DNA of 64,000 bases, taken from positions 47,491,057 through 47,555,056 of the forward strand of contig CM035236.1 of NCBI GenBank assembly GCA_020226215.1, given 5' to 3'. The translations under genes were made by a program, and so were the position numbers. The DNA is from Sindora glabra. Taxonomy: Eukaryota; Streptophyta; Magnoliopsida; Fabales; Fabaceae. Within the stretch, counting starts at the first letter, position 1. Every line of letters begins with the position of its first letter. The notes under the pieces are model-generated. The model worked only from the letters and a program-made list of their open reading frames with translations. It ran no database searches and was not told the DNA's origin. Below, piece after piece: positions 23,161 to 35,509 of the stretch.

Positions 23161-23479
23161 AACTAGCTACATTTGTTTTGAGATTTAATAAAGGTATTTT
23201 CTTAGAGCTTATAGAGTGAATAGAAAAAGAACACTTATGACAAAAGAATCCATGCAAGTTATTTTTTATGAGAAAAATGATATTCAAATGAGCAAATCTT
23301 TGTATAAAGAGATAATTTCATCTTAAAAGGAAACTTATTAAAAGAGTAAGCATAATATAAGAATCCAAAAAAATAAGTTATTCACATTGAGTAACCAATT
23401 CCCAATAAGCAAGATAGGTCAAAAGAGCAATATGAATTGAGCAAGCAACATGATCAAAATGAGAAACTCAAGGTATAAA

Positions 23480-24480
23480 CTCCTAGGTCATAATATCGAG
23501 GTCTTCCAAAAGAATAAAGGCATATGTCTAGCTATCATAATGACTACATCATTAGTGATCCTTCCTAAGGAATTCAAACAAGGTCTTTATTTAGAAATAA
23601 AAATAACTTGGCTCTTTTCTCTCATATTAAACCAAAAAATGTTGATAAAACACTTCCTTATCAAAGTTATATCCATGCCATGTAAGAAAAACCTAACCAA
23701 CGTGAAAAGAATAAAGTATAGACACTTATGCCTAAGCTTCTTAATCATCTAATCATTGTTATAAAGTAGGCATTTCTTAAAATTTTTTTGACAAATCCAA
23801 AAAATGGTAAGAAAAAAATAATATTAATAGTATAAGGATATAATTAAATAAGAAGGTACTGCTTATGATGAAATTTATAAACATGTTGCTAGACTTGAAT
23901 CCGCTAGATTGCTACTTGCTTTTGCATTCCATAGAAATTTAGGCTTTATCAATTGGATGTCAAAAGTGCTTTCTTTAATGGTTTCTTATATGAAGAAGTT
24001 TTTATTAAATAACCTCCCAAATTTGAAAATTTTGAGAAAACCAAATTATGTTTTTTAAAATCATGAAGGTTTTATGTGGTTTTAAGTAAGATCCTAAAGT
24101 TTAGTATGAAAGGCTTAGTAAATTCTTTTTTGAAAATAGTTTTATAAAAGGAAAAGTAAGCATTTTTTAAAATAGTTTTATAAAAGGAAAAGTAAGCATT
24201 GTTCTTTTTATCAAATATGTTAAGCATGATATTTTAATTATACAAATATATGTTGATGATATTATAATTAGGTATACTAGTGAACTTTAGTGTAAGGAAT
24301 TTTCTAATCTTATAAAAGGGGAGTTTGAAATGAGCATCATAGGAAAGTTTACATTTTTCTTTGGACTTTAAAGGAAACAAGCCAATGATGAAATTTTCAT
24401 TAATTAAGTTAAGTACACTAAAGATCTTTTAAAGAGATTTTAGATGGGGAATACAAAGATGCTTGGTACATATATAAGCT
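23480..24480 (+). pseudogene. copia reverse transcriptase
   Basis: The N-terminal lead-in (NNLALFSHIKPKNVDKTLP, near 23608-23660) is the Sirevirus-type segment before RT. The core survives in pieces: LLDLNPLDCYLLLHSIEI-like text near 23890, QIYVDDIIIRYTSEL with an intact YVDD at 24249-24260, and GEFEMSIIGKFTFFFGL near 24320-24370. A 36-bp in-frame tandem duplication lies at 24133-24204. Multiple stops make it inactive. Confidence 0.82.
24133..24204 (+). repeat. 36-bp tandem duplication inside RT
   Basis: The word aaaatagttttataaaagg begins at 24133 and again at 24169, and the following ~13 bases also repeat. The period of 36 keeps frame. Confidence 0.9.
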
Positions 24481-24900
24481 CTACCACTAAACTTTATAAG
24501 ATGAAAATAACAAGCTAGTAGATGAGAAATGATATAGAGGTATGATTAGTTCATTGCTATATTTGAATATTAGTAGACTGGCCATCATGTTTAGTACATA
24601 TGTATGTGGAAAGTATTAATCCAATCTTAAAGAATTACACTTAGTTGTTGTGTAAAGAATCTTTAGATATTTACTTATGGTATCCTAAAATATCTTACTA
24701 AATACTCTAATATTGATTTTTCTAAATTTAAGCTAGATAGGAAAAGTATTGGTGGAGCATGTCATTATTCCAAAACAAGATAAGTTGAACAACATAAGTA
24801 GTTTTGAAGATTTCCTTATATGGCTAATTGAGTCAACCACAGAAATCAACCTAAGCCACTTGATTATTCATTATATAGTTTAGCTTTACCTTATAGGATT
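24480..24900 (+). pseudogene. copia connection and RNase H remnant
   Basis: MFSTYVCGKYxSNLKELHLV-type text (near 24590-24645) and a DRKSIGGACHYSKTR block (near 24735-24780) mark the end of RT and the start of RNase H. The catalytic VALSTAEAEY block and the LADIFTKPL end cannot be found, so the C-terminal part is deleted or unreadable. Confidence 0.6.
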
Positions 24901-24959
24901 CTAGTTACTAAAATATACTTGGAACTCTAAATGGACAAGTCTTTTGAAATTAAAAGGAA

Positions 24960-26400
24960 AGTGAAAGAAGCAAGTGTGATAAATGCCAACTAATCTCAAA
25001 TTATCTCACATAAAAATAGTAAGTAGATTGAAAAGTCAAAAAGCCCCAAAAGTATCACTTGTATCAAAAGGAAAAAGGAGGAGTTGCTAGAACTAAAAGA
25101 GTATTAATGGTAGTAAGGCCATTACCATTATCTTTACTTCATCAAACAAAAAAGTAATCAAGTTATTATCTTTAAACCCTAATCTACTGCTATTATTTTC
25201 AAAATGAAAGGGAATCATGTTGTTTAACATATTGGTCCCTAAAAAGTCTAGAGGTTTTAAGCTTACTAAAGATTTGAAAGGCAAAAAGATTTCTAAAGCT
25301 TCCCTTAAAGTTAAGTAATAAAAATAACTAAATGCGTATGCTAAAAAGTTAATGATAGTTGATCCTAGGGTAACTCTTGAAAGATGACCCTCATTAAAGG
25401 GATTAAATAGACTTAAATATAGGTTTAGTGCTTCCATAATCACCAAGAAGAAAAAAGTAAGTAAGTCAGCTAAAAAACCATTGTCATCTTAAATAAGGAG
25501 AAAGAAGAAAAAGAATACAAAGATGAGTTTGAATTATTCTTTAACCCACTAATCAAGTTTGCTAAGCCATATCAAAAACATGATACTAGTCTTAACGATA
25601 AACAATTTTATAATTACAAGATGAATTTTATTATAATGCTAGTTCACTTCCATGAAAAGCAATCTCTGTGAGCTTCAATCATGAAATTGGCAAAGAGAAG
25701 AAGAAAAAGAGATCATTTCAAAAAAGTAACCAATTGGATTAGATAACCCTATAAAACATACTTAAGGTGAACAACAAGTTGAAGGAGACTTAAATAAACT
25801 TAAATATGCTACTATCTCATAGCTTTATCAGAAAACTAATCCTCTATCACTACTAATGAAGCTAATGCCTTTTCAAACTTATCAACTATTATAACAATTG
25901 CCATATAGCCTAGCCAAACCACCTTTCATGAGGAAATGCAATGGGTAACCTTATCATATCCTTTTCCACCTGCCTTACCATCCATACTTTTGTCAATTCC
26001 TTTTCAACCACTTAAGACCATGCTTTATATACCAACTTATCACTTTGATGATGTGCACCTTATGGATACTATCCAAGTTTATACCAATCAACAACCCTTA
26101 GCTTAGAACCATATTGATTCTGTTCTTTATGAATTATATGTGACACTTGTTCATGTTGCTGCAAATCAACAACTATTGATCATCAAAATGCTAAAAATTA
26201 AGTTGCTTTACTAACTAAAATATTTAGGATGCTAAAAATATAGATGAATATGGTTCAAGATAGAGTTAAAAATGCCAAGTAGGATTTAAAGAGAATACCT
26301 AGTCAAATTGTTGCTATACTCAGAGATGATTTCGAAGAATCTAACAAGAAACTAAAAGAATCTGCCATGTTACTTACTATTAGTACTATCACATAATTAT
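24960..26400 (+). pseudogene. Sirevirus envelope-like region, heavily decayed
   Basis: A Lys- and Ser-rich start (KSPKSITCIKRKKEELL, near 25035-25090) is followed by proline-containing text PFPPALPSILLSIPFQPLKT (near 25964-26022). The position after RNase H and before the purine tract matches the envelope-like frame of Sireviruses. The homology is weak and rests mainly on position. The minus-strand open frame at 25093-25446 looks like chance within it. Confidence 0.4.
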
Positions 26401-27245
26401 TTTAGGAAAATGTTTATTGTTTTAAGGTTGTCTTATGTTATTGTATACTATTTTAGGATGTTGTAAGATGTTAATCATAACCATTTTTAAGAATTTCCAT
26501 GTTTAATATAATGTTAGGATCATCAAGTGCACTATACCTTCAACTTGACATGCATTTATTGCATTTGAGTTATTGTAGTATGCACTTTTTAGAATAATAT
26601 GCTTTAATGGGATAATCTTTTGATCATTTATTACTTTTAATAAGTTCCATCACTTATATTATATGCCTATTGTTTTTTTTAGCATAACTAAATCTTATGC
26701 AAAGTTGTTAAGGTGTATTAACTTAGGGAGTGTTTAAATTAACTAGTCTTTCTCCTTAGTAGTCTAAGTTTCTATTTCTTTTTCTTCGTTATGAACTTAC
26801 AACCTATTTTTTCTAAACACAACAATTTTTCCTTGCATTTATGGCATTGAAATTTAATAAGGAAATGGGTTAGTTTATGTTTATCATTATGCTTTTTGAT
26901 GATGAGAGGGGAAAAAGTATAGAAGCTAAGAATAAGCAAATAAACTTGTTGAAAACAAAGAAGATTATAACATGAAACAACAAGATACACTAAAAATTAA
27001 ACATATATATATTTTGACACCTTTATGCTTATATACTACTAAGATATAACTTAATATGCTTTGATATTCTAAAATTTTTATTGAGTAGCTTGACAAATTG
27101 AAATTCTTATAAATGTTTTGTTATATGTGCTTGTTAATTGCAAATATATGCCCTAATACAAATGTTTTACTTTAATATAAAAGTGCTAGTGTTTAACATG
27201 TTATATACCAAGTTCTTTGTTTTCTATCTTTATAGGATATCATCA
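26400..27245 (+). other. 3' untranslated part of the Sirevirus-like element
   Basis: AT-rich sequence between the envelope-like region and the polypurine tract. No gene, repeat array or conserved motif was recognised. Confidence 0.4.
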
Positions 27246-27260
27246 TAAAAAGGGGGGATT
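27246..27260 (+). other. polypurine tract of the second Sirevirus-like element
   Basis: aaaaaggggggatt follows atcatc, as in the Sirevirus consensus where GGGGGAGATTGTTG marks the start of the 3' LTR. Here the LTR does not follow directly; its start is displaced to 29343. Confidence 0.8.
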
Positions 27261-27261
27261 T

Positions 27262-29335
27262 TGTAATATTACACCCTCCTTATAATTTTAGAATTTTATA
27301 TCATAAAAAGAGATAATTGAAATAATTTTATTAGTGATAAATATGAAAAACTAAAGGAGAATGGATAAATTGTAACAAACAAGCTTGGATGAGATTAGAA
27401 AATGGAAATTAGAATTAAATGAGTTAAAAAAAAGGTAGTAAAGTGGAAAGATTAGAACTTATAGGTGTTTGAAGTAAGTATATGAGTATGGATGAGTTTA
27501 AAAGCATAATTTCCAAAATGCCCCTGCCTTATTCTCATAAAACCCTGACTTTTCTCCTTTTTTTTTTCATTTTTCTTCTAATCCCTAAAACTCTCCCTTC
27601 ATTTATCTTCCTTTCCTCTTTCTTCCTTCCTTTTATCAATCAACCTAGAAAAGCATTATTTCTTATCAATTTCTCTCCACAATCAAGGTAAGAACATCAA
27701 AATCTTCTTCTATCTTAAGTTCTTATTTGATTTTCCCTTTAAATTTGGAGGAATCCAAGTAATGAGTTTAAAAAATAGATATGAATCCTAATTTCAAACT
27801 TTGTGATTTTGATTGATTAGGAGTTCTTCACCATCAACCTTAACTTCTTCAGACATTCTCAATTTTATATGAGTAATCATCCTATCTATATTGTAAATTT
27901 TGATTAAAATTGATGATTTAAATATAATTTAGATTTTGTGTGATTCTTACTATAAATGTTAATATTTGTGATGATTGAATTGTTTTAATGTTATAGATTC
28001 CATAAATGAAGTGTTAAATATATAAATTTATGATTGGATGAGGGGTTGTTGAGAAATAAAGGAATGAGAATGCATTAATAGTAGCATAAATAGTATTTTC
28101 AAAGCTAAAATTTCCATAAAAATAAGCAATAATTAACTATAGCTTGAAAAGCTACTCTCATCCATAATCGACTACTAAATGATGAGTTAGCCTCTGAAAG
28201 GCTATAATCGACTATATAGTTGACTATGGCCAGAGGGTTTACTCTCTAGAAGGCCATAATCGAGTATATAGTTAACTATTAAACAAGGGCTTCACCTCTA
28301 AAAGTTTATTGTTAACTACATAGTTTACTATGTCCTATATCTACTAATAGGCTTATAATCAACTATAAAAAGGTGATTGGTGACTGATAGTTAAGTACAA
28401 AGTTAACTAAACCTAAGGAACTAGCTTTCAAGTTGTTAGTAGTCAAGTATAACCTTGCTTCTATAATGATGATTCCTTAAGTGAATGTTTGAGATGAAAA
28501 TGAGCTCATATGATAGTATATACATGTTTAAGCATATTAAGTAAAAGAAATTGAATAATACAACTATGTTATAAATTAAGAAAAGTAATTTACACATTAT
28601 AAAGGATATAATGGTGATGGAATTTGATAGGATTGCTTCATGTATTGTGAAGGAGATAGTATTGATTGAAAATGAAATTAAGATTGAAATATGAGAAATG
28701 TGATAGGATAAAGTGTTATATGTGAAAGCTAAATCCTGTAGATCCAATAATTATTTATGAAAGGATAAGGCAAACTCAAGAGCATAAAGTTAGAGTTTAT
28801 GAAGAAATAAAAATAAATCAGGAGTCATTAGGAGGTTTAAATTATTGTTTGTGTATGAGAATTGTTTATGCTTGCTTTGATATGAGATTTCTTGATGAAT
28901 TAATGATGATAATATGATGAATTAAATTTGTAAAGGTTTGGGAGCCTTATTTACTATCTATGAAATAGAAAGATTGTTAATGCATGAAAGTAAATTCTAG
29001 TTAGTAAATATTATGCTAAATCCTTATCCTTTCATTAGTGTTTTAGGGCCTTATTCTAAATAGGCTAAGGGTAGAAAACACATGAACCATACTTTATAAA
29101 CTAGCTACATTAGTTTATCTTCATTTTAAGAAGGTCATAAGCAAGCTTAAATTCTTCTTATTTGTAAATTCTTTTTATATTTGAAATTTCCTACTTTCTC
29201 CCCTAATGAAATATGCTATCTTTAGTTACACATTTTTAAGTGAATGTTTAGAAATATAATGAATGAATTGAGTTAGGTCAAAGGAAACTATATCCCAAAT
29301 TCCACGCCAATTATGACTATGATCAGGTTATGACG
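27262..29335 (+). mobile_element. gypsy-like solo LTR inserted at the PPT/LTR junction
   Basis: About 2.07 kb begins TGTAATATTACACCCTCC and ends ...attccacgccaattatgactatgatcaggttatgacg. Internal phrases such as aaaatgcccctgccttattc followed by a pyrimidine-rich leader look like LTRs of Del/Tekay-type chromoviruses. Related end phrases recur at 54265-54345 and 61530-61595. No gag-pol follows, so it looks like a solo LTR. A target duplication is not evident and the last few bases are uncertain. Family assignment is inference from remembered LTR style. Confidence 0.5.
28160..28410. repeat. repeated near-palindromic TCGACTATATAGTTGAC motif
   Basis: Copies of ataatcgactatatagttgac or variants occur near 28164, 28204, 28256 and 28308, with weaker ones near 28350 and 28390. 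Spacing is about 40-52 bp. Each core is nearly its own reverse complement. Confidence 0.75.
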
Positions 29336-29342
29336 TGAAAAA

Positions 29343-30692
29343 TGTGAGACCCCCAAATATCTCTTAAATATTGTTTAATTAGTTTTAATGATGATAGATT
29401 TAATTTGGTTAATTTTTATGATTACAAAGATGATATATTACAATGTTATGAGCTTGAAAGTGTAAAATTTTGGGTTTAAGCAAAAATATTACTTAATTGT
29501 TCTTTACTTGCTATGTGCTTGAATCAAATAATCATTCTAGCTTATGTTGCATGTGTTAATACCTTAAATGAAATGAATTTGATGTATAAGTGCAGTCACT
29601 TTCTAGATATATAAAAAAGTCAAGGTTTAAATTATTAAAATTTGAAAACAACAGCTTTGAGTTAGGTTGTTCTTTGCTCTTTGCAATGTTTATTACTATT
29701 TTTTCATAATTATGTATTCTTTTAAGTTGCTCCTTGTGAAGTGCCACCTAATGTTGATTCAACTTCTAAATATGAAATTTTGAAATAGGGTAAAGGAAAA
29801 AGCATAATACCATCCATTGCAAAGTACTTAAAATCTTCAAATTCAATTATACTAAAAGAGCAAGCAACATTTACTTTCATAATGCATCATGAAAATAACT
29901 TTTCAAAACACAAAGGAAAAAGAAAGGGTTGCATAATCAAAGATGTTGACCTTGAAAGTGATTGACACTAACTTTTTAGAAAAAGAAAGCTACCTAGAAG
30001 ACTTGAAAAAAGAAAAAAAAAGCCTTTTAGATGAAGTTGCTCTTTAAGATATGTGCATCTCTTCTTTCTAAAAAGGCTTTCTCTCTCTAGATTCTTTTTA
30101 TTCTTTGTAGTCTTCTTTTTTAGGCTTAAACTTGTAGTCTTCTTTTTTGAGCTTAAACTTATAAATCTACACTATTAGAGTGTAGTAATCTTATAGTCTC
30201 CTTCTAAGATAAACCTTACCTATGAAAGTTTATTAATAAGGTGGAGAGTGAGTGAACCCCTCATAGACACATTGTAGTAGGTGGTGAGAAGAAAATCCTC
30301 AAGTGTTTCAAGAGAGGATTGCTTAGATCCTTGTAAGATCAAGTAAAAAAGTGCAAAAGGACTTGTAAAAGAATAAATACTTGTGGATATTCACTAAGGT
30401 AGGATCTGGCTTTGAGAGAGCAGAGTAAACCTAAAGAACGATTTTTCCTTTGCACTACCGACTCATTATACATCAATACTATCTTCTCATTCCCTTACTA
30501 TTATTTTACATGTTTACTATTTGACATGTTTAATTACTTATCTTTAGTTATCTTTTTGCTTAGTCTTTTATACATATATTTTGGTTACTCTTTGAGAATT
30601 TTGAAAAAGCAAGCTCTTCTTTTAAAAAGCACTTAAATTGTTTAATTTTTGAAACATTAATTCACCCCTCTTGATGTTTTTTTATCCTATCA
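29343..30692 (+). repeat. 3' LTR of the second Sirevirus-like element
   Basis: It begins tgtgagacccccaaatatctc and ends ttcacccctcttgatgtttttttatcctatca. It parallels the 5' LTR block by block (for example atttaatttggttaatttttatga and ggtggtgagaagaaaat) but lacks the extra segment present at 20091-20505. Confidence 0.8.
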
Positions 30693-31818
30693 AAGATTAG
30701 ATTTAATTGTTTTGTATTTAATTATGTTTTCTTATACTTTAATAAAAGGATTAAGGTTAAAAATTTTATTAATTAAATAAAATAATATCATTTAGTTATT
30801 CAAGTTTGTTTTTATAAAGCAAATAATTGGTTGACTAGTAGAAACATGTTGAGTCTCAAGGAGTTTTAGGATCAATAAAAACTCCTCAATTCAATCATTT
30901 GAGGCACTTTTATTAGAGGGGATTTATTATTTACTTCTCCTACTTTTAATAAAAAAATGTAAGGATACTCTAGATGTATAAAAAAAAAAAAAAAGTGGAT
31001 AACTTCTCCAAGGGAGACACCCCTTCGTTTGATTATTAATTTATTATCAATAATGATATTGTGGAATATTATTGGATGATTTTTTTTCTGTCCTTACCTC
31101 CTTTGGTTCTGCTTCAACATAATATGTGGGCAAAGATCGTAATCTAGTTACTCATGCCTTTAAATATTCCTAAATATTATTCAATGGGTACGCATATGGC
31201 TATTTAAAAAAGAAGGATGAGAACAAGCAATTAATTCGCATACATCTGAACAATGATTTGTATATTACATGATTTCTTTCCATTATTAAAATTGACAAAA
31301 GAAAATTAGAAAGGAGTAAATTATACATAAATAATAACTTAAGAGAATATATTATTATATTTCAAGGCATAGAAGGATAAATTGCAGAAATACTAAATTA
31401 ATCAAAGGAGTTGGTTGTAATTTAGTCTGAAATAGGGCTTTCTAAGTTAACGTAAGACAATAAAGTGACGTGCTCATAGGTTTTAGTGATTGCAATGATT
31501 CTGTGTGTTTAGGGCACCACACATAGCAAAAGATCCCTTGGAAAAGTGGTCTGGAAGTTTCTGACAGAAAACCCTAGACAAAATATTTTATTTTATTTGC
31601 CATGGATGCGTAGAATTTATCTTTGGCTTTCACACGTAGTTTGCATTAATAATGATTAAAATGTGAGACGCTATGACAATAACTAGGGAGGGAATAAATT
31701 AAAAATATGTTGTTTTAGTTTCCTTATAATGCCAAAGATGCAACTTAGCTAAGAAAACCAAATCCAGTGGAGTAATTTAAGGCAAAACTGACAAACTACA
31801 TAACACGGTGAATTCTAA
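30693..31818. other. non-coding stretch
   Basis: No gene or clear repeat. A poly(A) run near 30980 is followed by tggataacttctccaagggagacacccctt. Composition is slightly richer in GC than the retrotransposon cores, consistent with low-copy intergenic DNA. Confidence 0.4.
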
Positions 31819-31968
31819 GGTACCCTATGGAGATTTGGTGTTTGGGATAGTGTGGCAAAATACAAGTCACTGAATGAGATTACTAAATTAATACTAAGAT
31901 TTTTGTAATCTCATCTAGTAGCTTGTATTTTACCACATCATTCCGAACATCAAACCCCTAAGGACACC
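31819..31968. mobile_element. 150-bp MITE-like foldback
   Basis: The two arms, 31819-31883 and 31905-31968, are inverted copies about 64 bp long with a 21-bp loop. Matching blocks are tttgggatagtgtggcaaaa with the complement of taccacatcattccgaac, and atgagattac with gtaatctcat. The size and structure fit a miniature inverted-repeat element. A target duplication could not be fixed. Confidence 0.8.
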
Positions 31969-32139
31969 ATAACAAACACCACATAACACATATAATGAAT
32001 TCTAACTCAGCTACTTGTGTGGAAATTTTTCAAAATAATAAATACCACTGCTCCGTTAAGTGAAAAAGTTTCAAAAGTAATAATAAATATTATTATACTA
32101 TAATACTGTTATCGTTAAAGTTGCCAACTCATTAGCAAT

Positions 32140-32360
32140 GATATATTAAAGTAAGCGAGATTTTTAGTAGTGGACAAACAATTTATGCACATGCTACTAA
32201 TGAAAATTAATATAAACATATGAAAGTTGAGATAATTGCAAGAAATTTCTAATAATTAATTTTTCAACAATTCCTCCTTTCATTTATATTAATTCTTATT
32301 AATAAGTAGCATATAAATTGTATATCTAATGACTAACTAAGAATTATTCATTAAATTATA
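32140..32360. repeat. imperfect foldback
   Basis: Arms mirror around 32250: caatttatgcacatgctact pairs with the complement of gtagcatataaattg, and gaaaattaatataaacat with a complement in tttatattaattctt. It is AT-rich with mismatches throughout. Confidence 0.5.
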
Positions 32361-33822
32361 CACAATTAAAATGTGCTTATTTTTCGCTCATTAAAACAGA
32401 TGCAAAATTAGAATTCACAGATGTTTTGTAGCATCTATTGCTGCTTTATTGTCTTTATTGTCTTATTGCATGCGTTGAATGAATTATTACTGTCTCAATA
32501 AAAGGAAATCTACAAATACTAGAACATGAGGAAGCCAACAAGGCGACGGATAAGCTTAATTCAAGAGTCAAATGGAATGGATTCAAAGGAAATCAGTCAG
32601 GATGGTTCGCAATAAATATGTATTAAAGGAAAAATATTTTATTAATGAATATACATGATGATTTTACAATTTATCATTTAATGCACCTGATAAAATTACA
32701 CGATAATATCTCAAATGAAAATCTTGATGATTCTGTCTTTGTAGATAGCTTTTAACACAAATAATATATGATGTGCATTAAAAGCTAAACATTCTTTCAC
32801 ATCATGAATTTGATTTTAAAATTTTACTTCCTTTTGCATTTTAAATTTAATCTTAAAACTTTACATATATATTTTTGGTAATTTAGTTACTTTTATCATT
32901 ATTTAAAATCAATTACGAAAAATTGGAATTAGTGTCAATAAATGTAAATCAGATATGAAGATACAGACGTAAAAAAAGTATTATTCTATTGGCATATTCA
33001 TGCATTACAGGCGCCTTTTGATGCTTATTTTCCAGCAGTTGTCTTCAAGAATGATGAACTTTTATCAGAGAAATAAGAGCCATTTCTTGCCCTCTCCTAG
33101 TATTGCAAGTGCAAGCTTAAGATCAACTGACACTTAACATTATATAAAAATATTTAAATTATTTACTATTTTTCATAAAAATATTTTTAATTATTAATAA
33201 AATACTATTTTAATAAAAAATTTATATTTTTATTATATATTTATTTATAATTTAATTATTAATTTTTTAAAATAATATTATTAAAAATTTAATATAAATT
33301 CTTAAATCGAATAACAAATTAGCTTGAATTCAGATAAATATATTATGTTTATATTAAATTATCATATTATATTAGAAATTACCACCCTACTTTCCTAGTT
33401 ACCTACTTGAAATTGAGCAACACAAGATAATGGAAGCTTATGATATGTTTGTTCCTTCAATATAATGGAAGCTTATTACAATACGTACTCTGGTAATTTT
33501 TAATTAAAAGTTACAATTTTTATTAAAATTTATATTTCTACCCTAATTTTTTTATTAAAAATTGCAAGTTATTCATTAACTATTGCAACATTTTCATAAA
33601 ATTTGCTGATAACTTTAAGCTCATATAATATTTAATATCTTTTAAAGACTTCATACATTTTATTACATCTAAAATTTGATTCTTGATTTATGTATTTAGT
33701 AGTTTCACTTCTCCTAATATTAGCAAAAAAAAAAATAATTTATTTCAACTTTAAATGACATAATTACAATTTTTTATGTATTTATTACCCGCAAAGTATG
33801 TTCACTTGCACTTAAAGCTGCA
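32361..33822. other. non-coding stretch
   Basis: No gene or repeat with clear structure is recognised. The interval 33150-33380 is almost pure A and T. Confidence 0.4.
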
Positions 33823-34146
33823 ACACATTTTATATAAGAAAGCCCTTGCGATTTCGACACTAAACTCTAACAAAAACTTGTAATTTTCTTTTTCAATGAT
33901 ATGAAACGGCAAAACCCCATTATAAAACTTCCCCTAGCTTCTGCTTGGCATTCAGTGCATATAATATGATGAGAAGGCACACACACACATTTTATACAAG
34001 AAAGCCCTTGCGATTTCGACTCTAAACTTCAATAAGAACTTGAAATTTTCTTTTTCAATGATATGAAACGGCAAAACCCCATTATAATACTACCTCTACA
34101 TTCTGCTTTGCATTCGGTGCATATAATACGATAAGAAGACACACAC
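33823..34146 (+). repeat. 162-bp tandem duplication
   Basis: Two copies (33823-33984 and 33985-34146) share the phrases aagcccttgcgatttcgac, tttctttttcaatgatatg and aaacggcaaaaccccatt. They differ by scattered substitutions. Confidence 0.9.
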
Positions 34147-34149
34147 ACA

Positions 34150-34265
34150 TACCTTGACATGTCTAAGTGAAAATTAGCAACTTCCACACTTATAATCGCA
34201 CGCCATACGCACTCACGCAGAATTGCTAATCTTGACGTCTCTAAGTAAAAATTAGCAACTTACAA
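34150..34265 (+). repeat. short direct repeat, about 77 bp apart
   Basis: ttgacatgtctaagtgaaaa near 34155 and ttgacgtctctaagtaaaaa near 34232 are each followed by ttagcaactt. Confidence 0.75.
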
Positions 34266-35029
34266 TTGGACAAAACAAAAATTTATTATTAATTTAATAA
34301 CATCAAAATAATAAGAATATTATAATCAATGTATCACTCATAATTTCTTAAATTAATAAGTACATTTATCATATAAATGAGGAAAAAAATAAAATTAATT
34401 CAAATATCTTAAATTTATATTTTCATTAAAATTATATGAATACCTTTAACTATTGTATTACCTTCCGAAATTAAGAATAACTTTTCCTGCCCCATACATA
34501 CATATAGGCGACAAAAACACACCGCAAGTTGACCAATATAGGTTCACTCCAAACAGCGACAAGAAGTGGTTTCGTACGACTTAGGAATCCAAGCTAGTTT
34601 CATTTGACGCATAGCAATTCCCGGTTAGCATTGGAATTATGAAGCAGTGTAATTGGATAATTTAACCACCATAACCGCAAGATATCTTTCCTAATTATTT
34701 ACAATTTTGATGCTACAAATCATTCTTTCTGTATAGTTTGACTAGCACACGCCTTTTCCTTTTGCGTGACGGAAAAAAAATTTAAATAAAAGAAAATTCC
34801 TTTCCCTAAGGCTCTTGGATAGTATATTATTACATGAAAAATATTTCTACTCTTACTGTATTAATGAAATCTTGGTGTTATTGTGTATTTTATTCTGACA
34901 AGTCACATATTTCGATCTCATACTAGATTAGATGTTAAAATCAAAGTTTAGACAACAAAATTTGCAATATTACGGTAAAATTAAAAATATTTTCTTGTTT
35001 ATGGCAAGATATATAATTATCCTATTTCA

Positions 35030-35500
35030 GTGTAAGAAATTATTTAATTCACATAAAAATAACTTTCCATCAGAAATTTAAATTTGTAAAAAATAACTTC
35101 CTACATAAGCATATTAGAAAACATCCAAAATTATTTAATTAACACAAAAAATAACATTTGTTAAAAAATAACTTCTTATATCTTGTTTAATTTAATTTTG
35201 TATAACTTATAAAATATTAATAAAATAATTATTATTTTTTTAATATTATTATAATATAAATAAATTTTACTTAATTAAATTTAATAAATATAATTTTGTA
35301 ATTATATTTATAAACAGTATAAAAAGTAAAATTTATCTATAAAGGAAGTAGATAAACTTCTCATATTCTGTAAAAAATAAAACTTCCTAAAAAATTATAT
35401 TTCTCCCAATTTATAAAATAATAACCAATCAAAAAATTTATTTATTTTCTATTTTTCAAAAAATAAAACTCTTGATGTTATTAAAGCAAACAAAACAACT
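35030..35500 (-). mobile_element. AT-rich non-autonomous element, copy I (inverted relative to copy II)
   Basis: Read in reverse complement, this block aligns through most of its length with 36140-36790. Shared parts are the aataacttcctaaaaaat-type ends, ccaatcaaa near 35430, and the AT core at 35208-35340. Ends rich in GGAAGTTATTTT words suggest a transposon with inverted termini, possibly hAT-related. That superfamily call is tentative. Confidence 0.5.
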
Positions 35501-35509
35501 TCTAATAAT

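Larger units (their letters stand above)
19192..30692 (+). mobile_element. second Sirevirus-like Ty1/copia element with both LTRs
   Basis: The 5' LTR (19192-20925) and 3' LTR (29343-30692) share long blocks, including ccccaaatatctcttaaat near the start and ggtggtgagaagaaaat near the end. A primer-binding site follows the 5' LTR, and a purine tract precedes the place where the 3' LTR should start. Internal order on the plus strand is gag, zinc knuckle, protease, integrase, RT, RNase H and an envelope-like region, all broken by stops. Another LTR-type insertion separates the purine tract from the 3' LTR. No matching target duplication is visible, which fits an old element. Confidence 0.85.

Noticed and set aside
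25093..25446. 117-codon minus-strand frame
   Set aside because: Antisense to the envelope-like region of a plus-strand element, with no family resemblance.
28160..28410. CRISPR-like array of spaced repeats
   Set aside because: Repeats are degenerate, spacing is irregular, the context is a plant LTR, and no cas genes are present.
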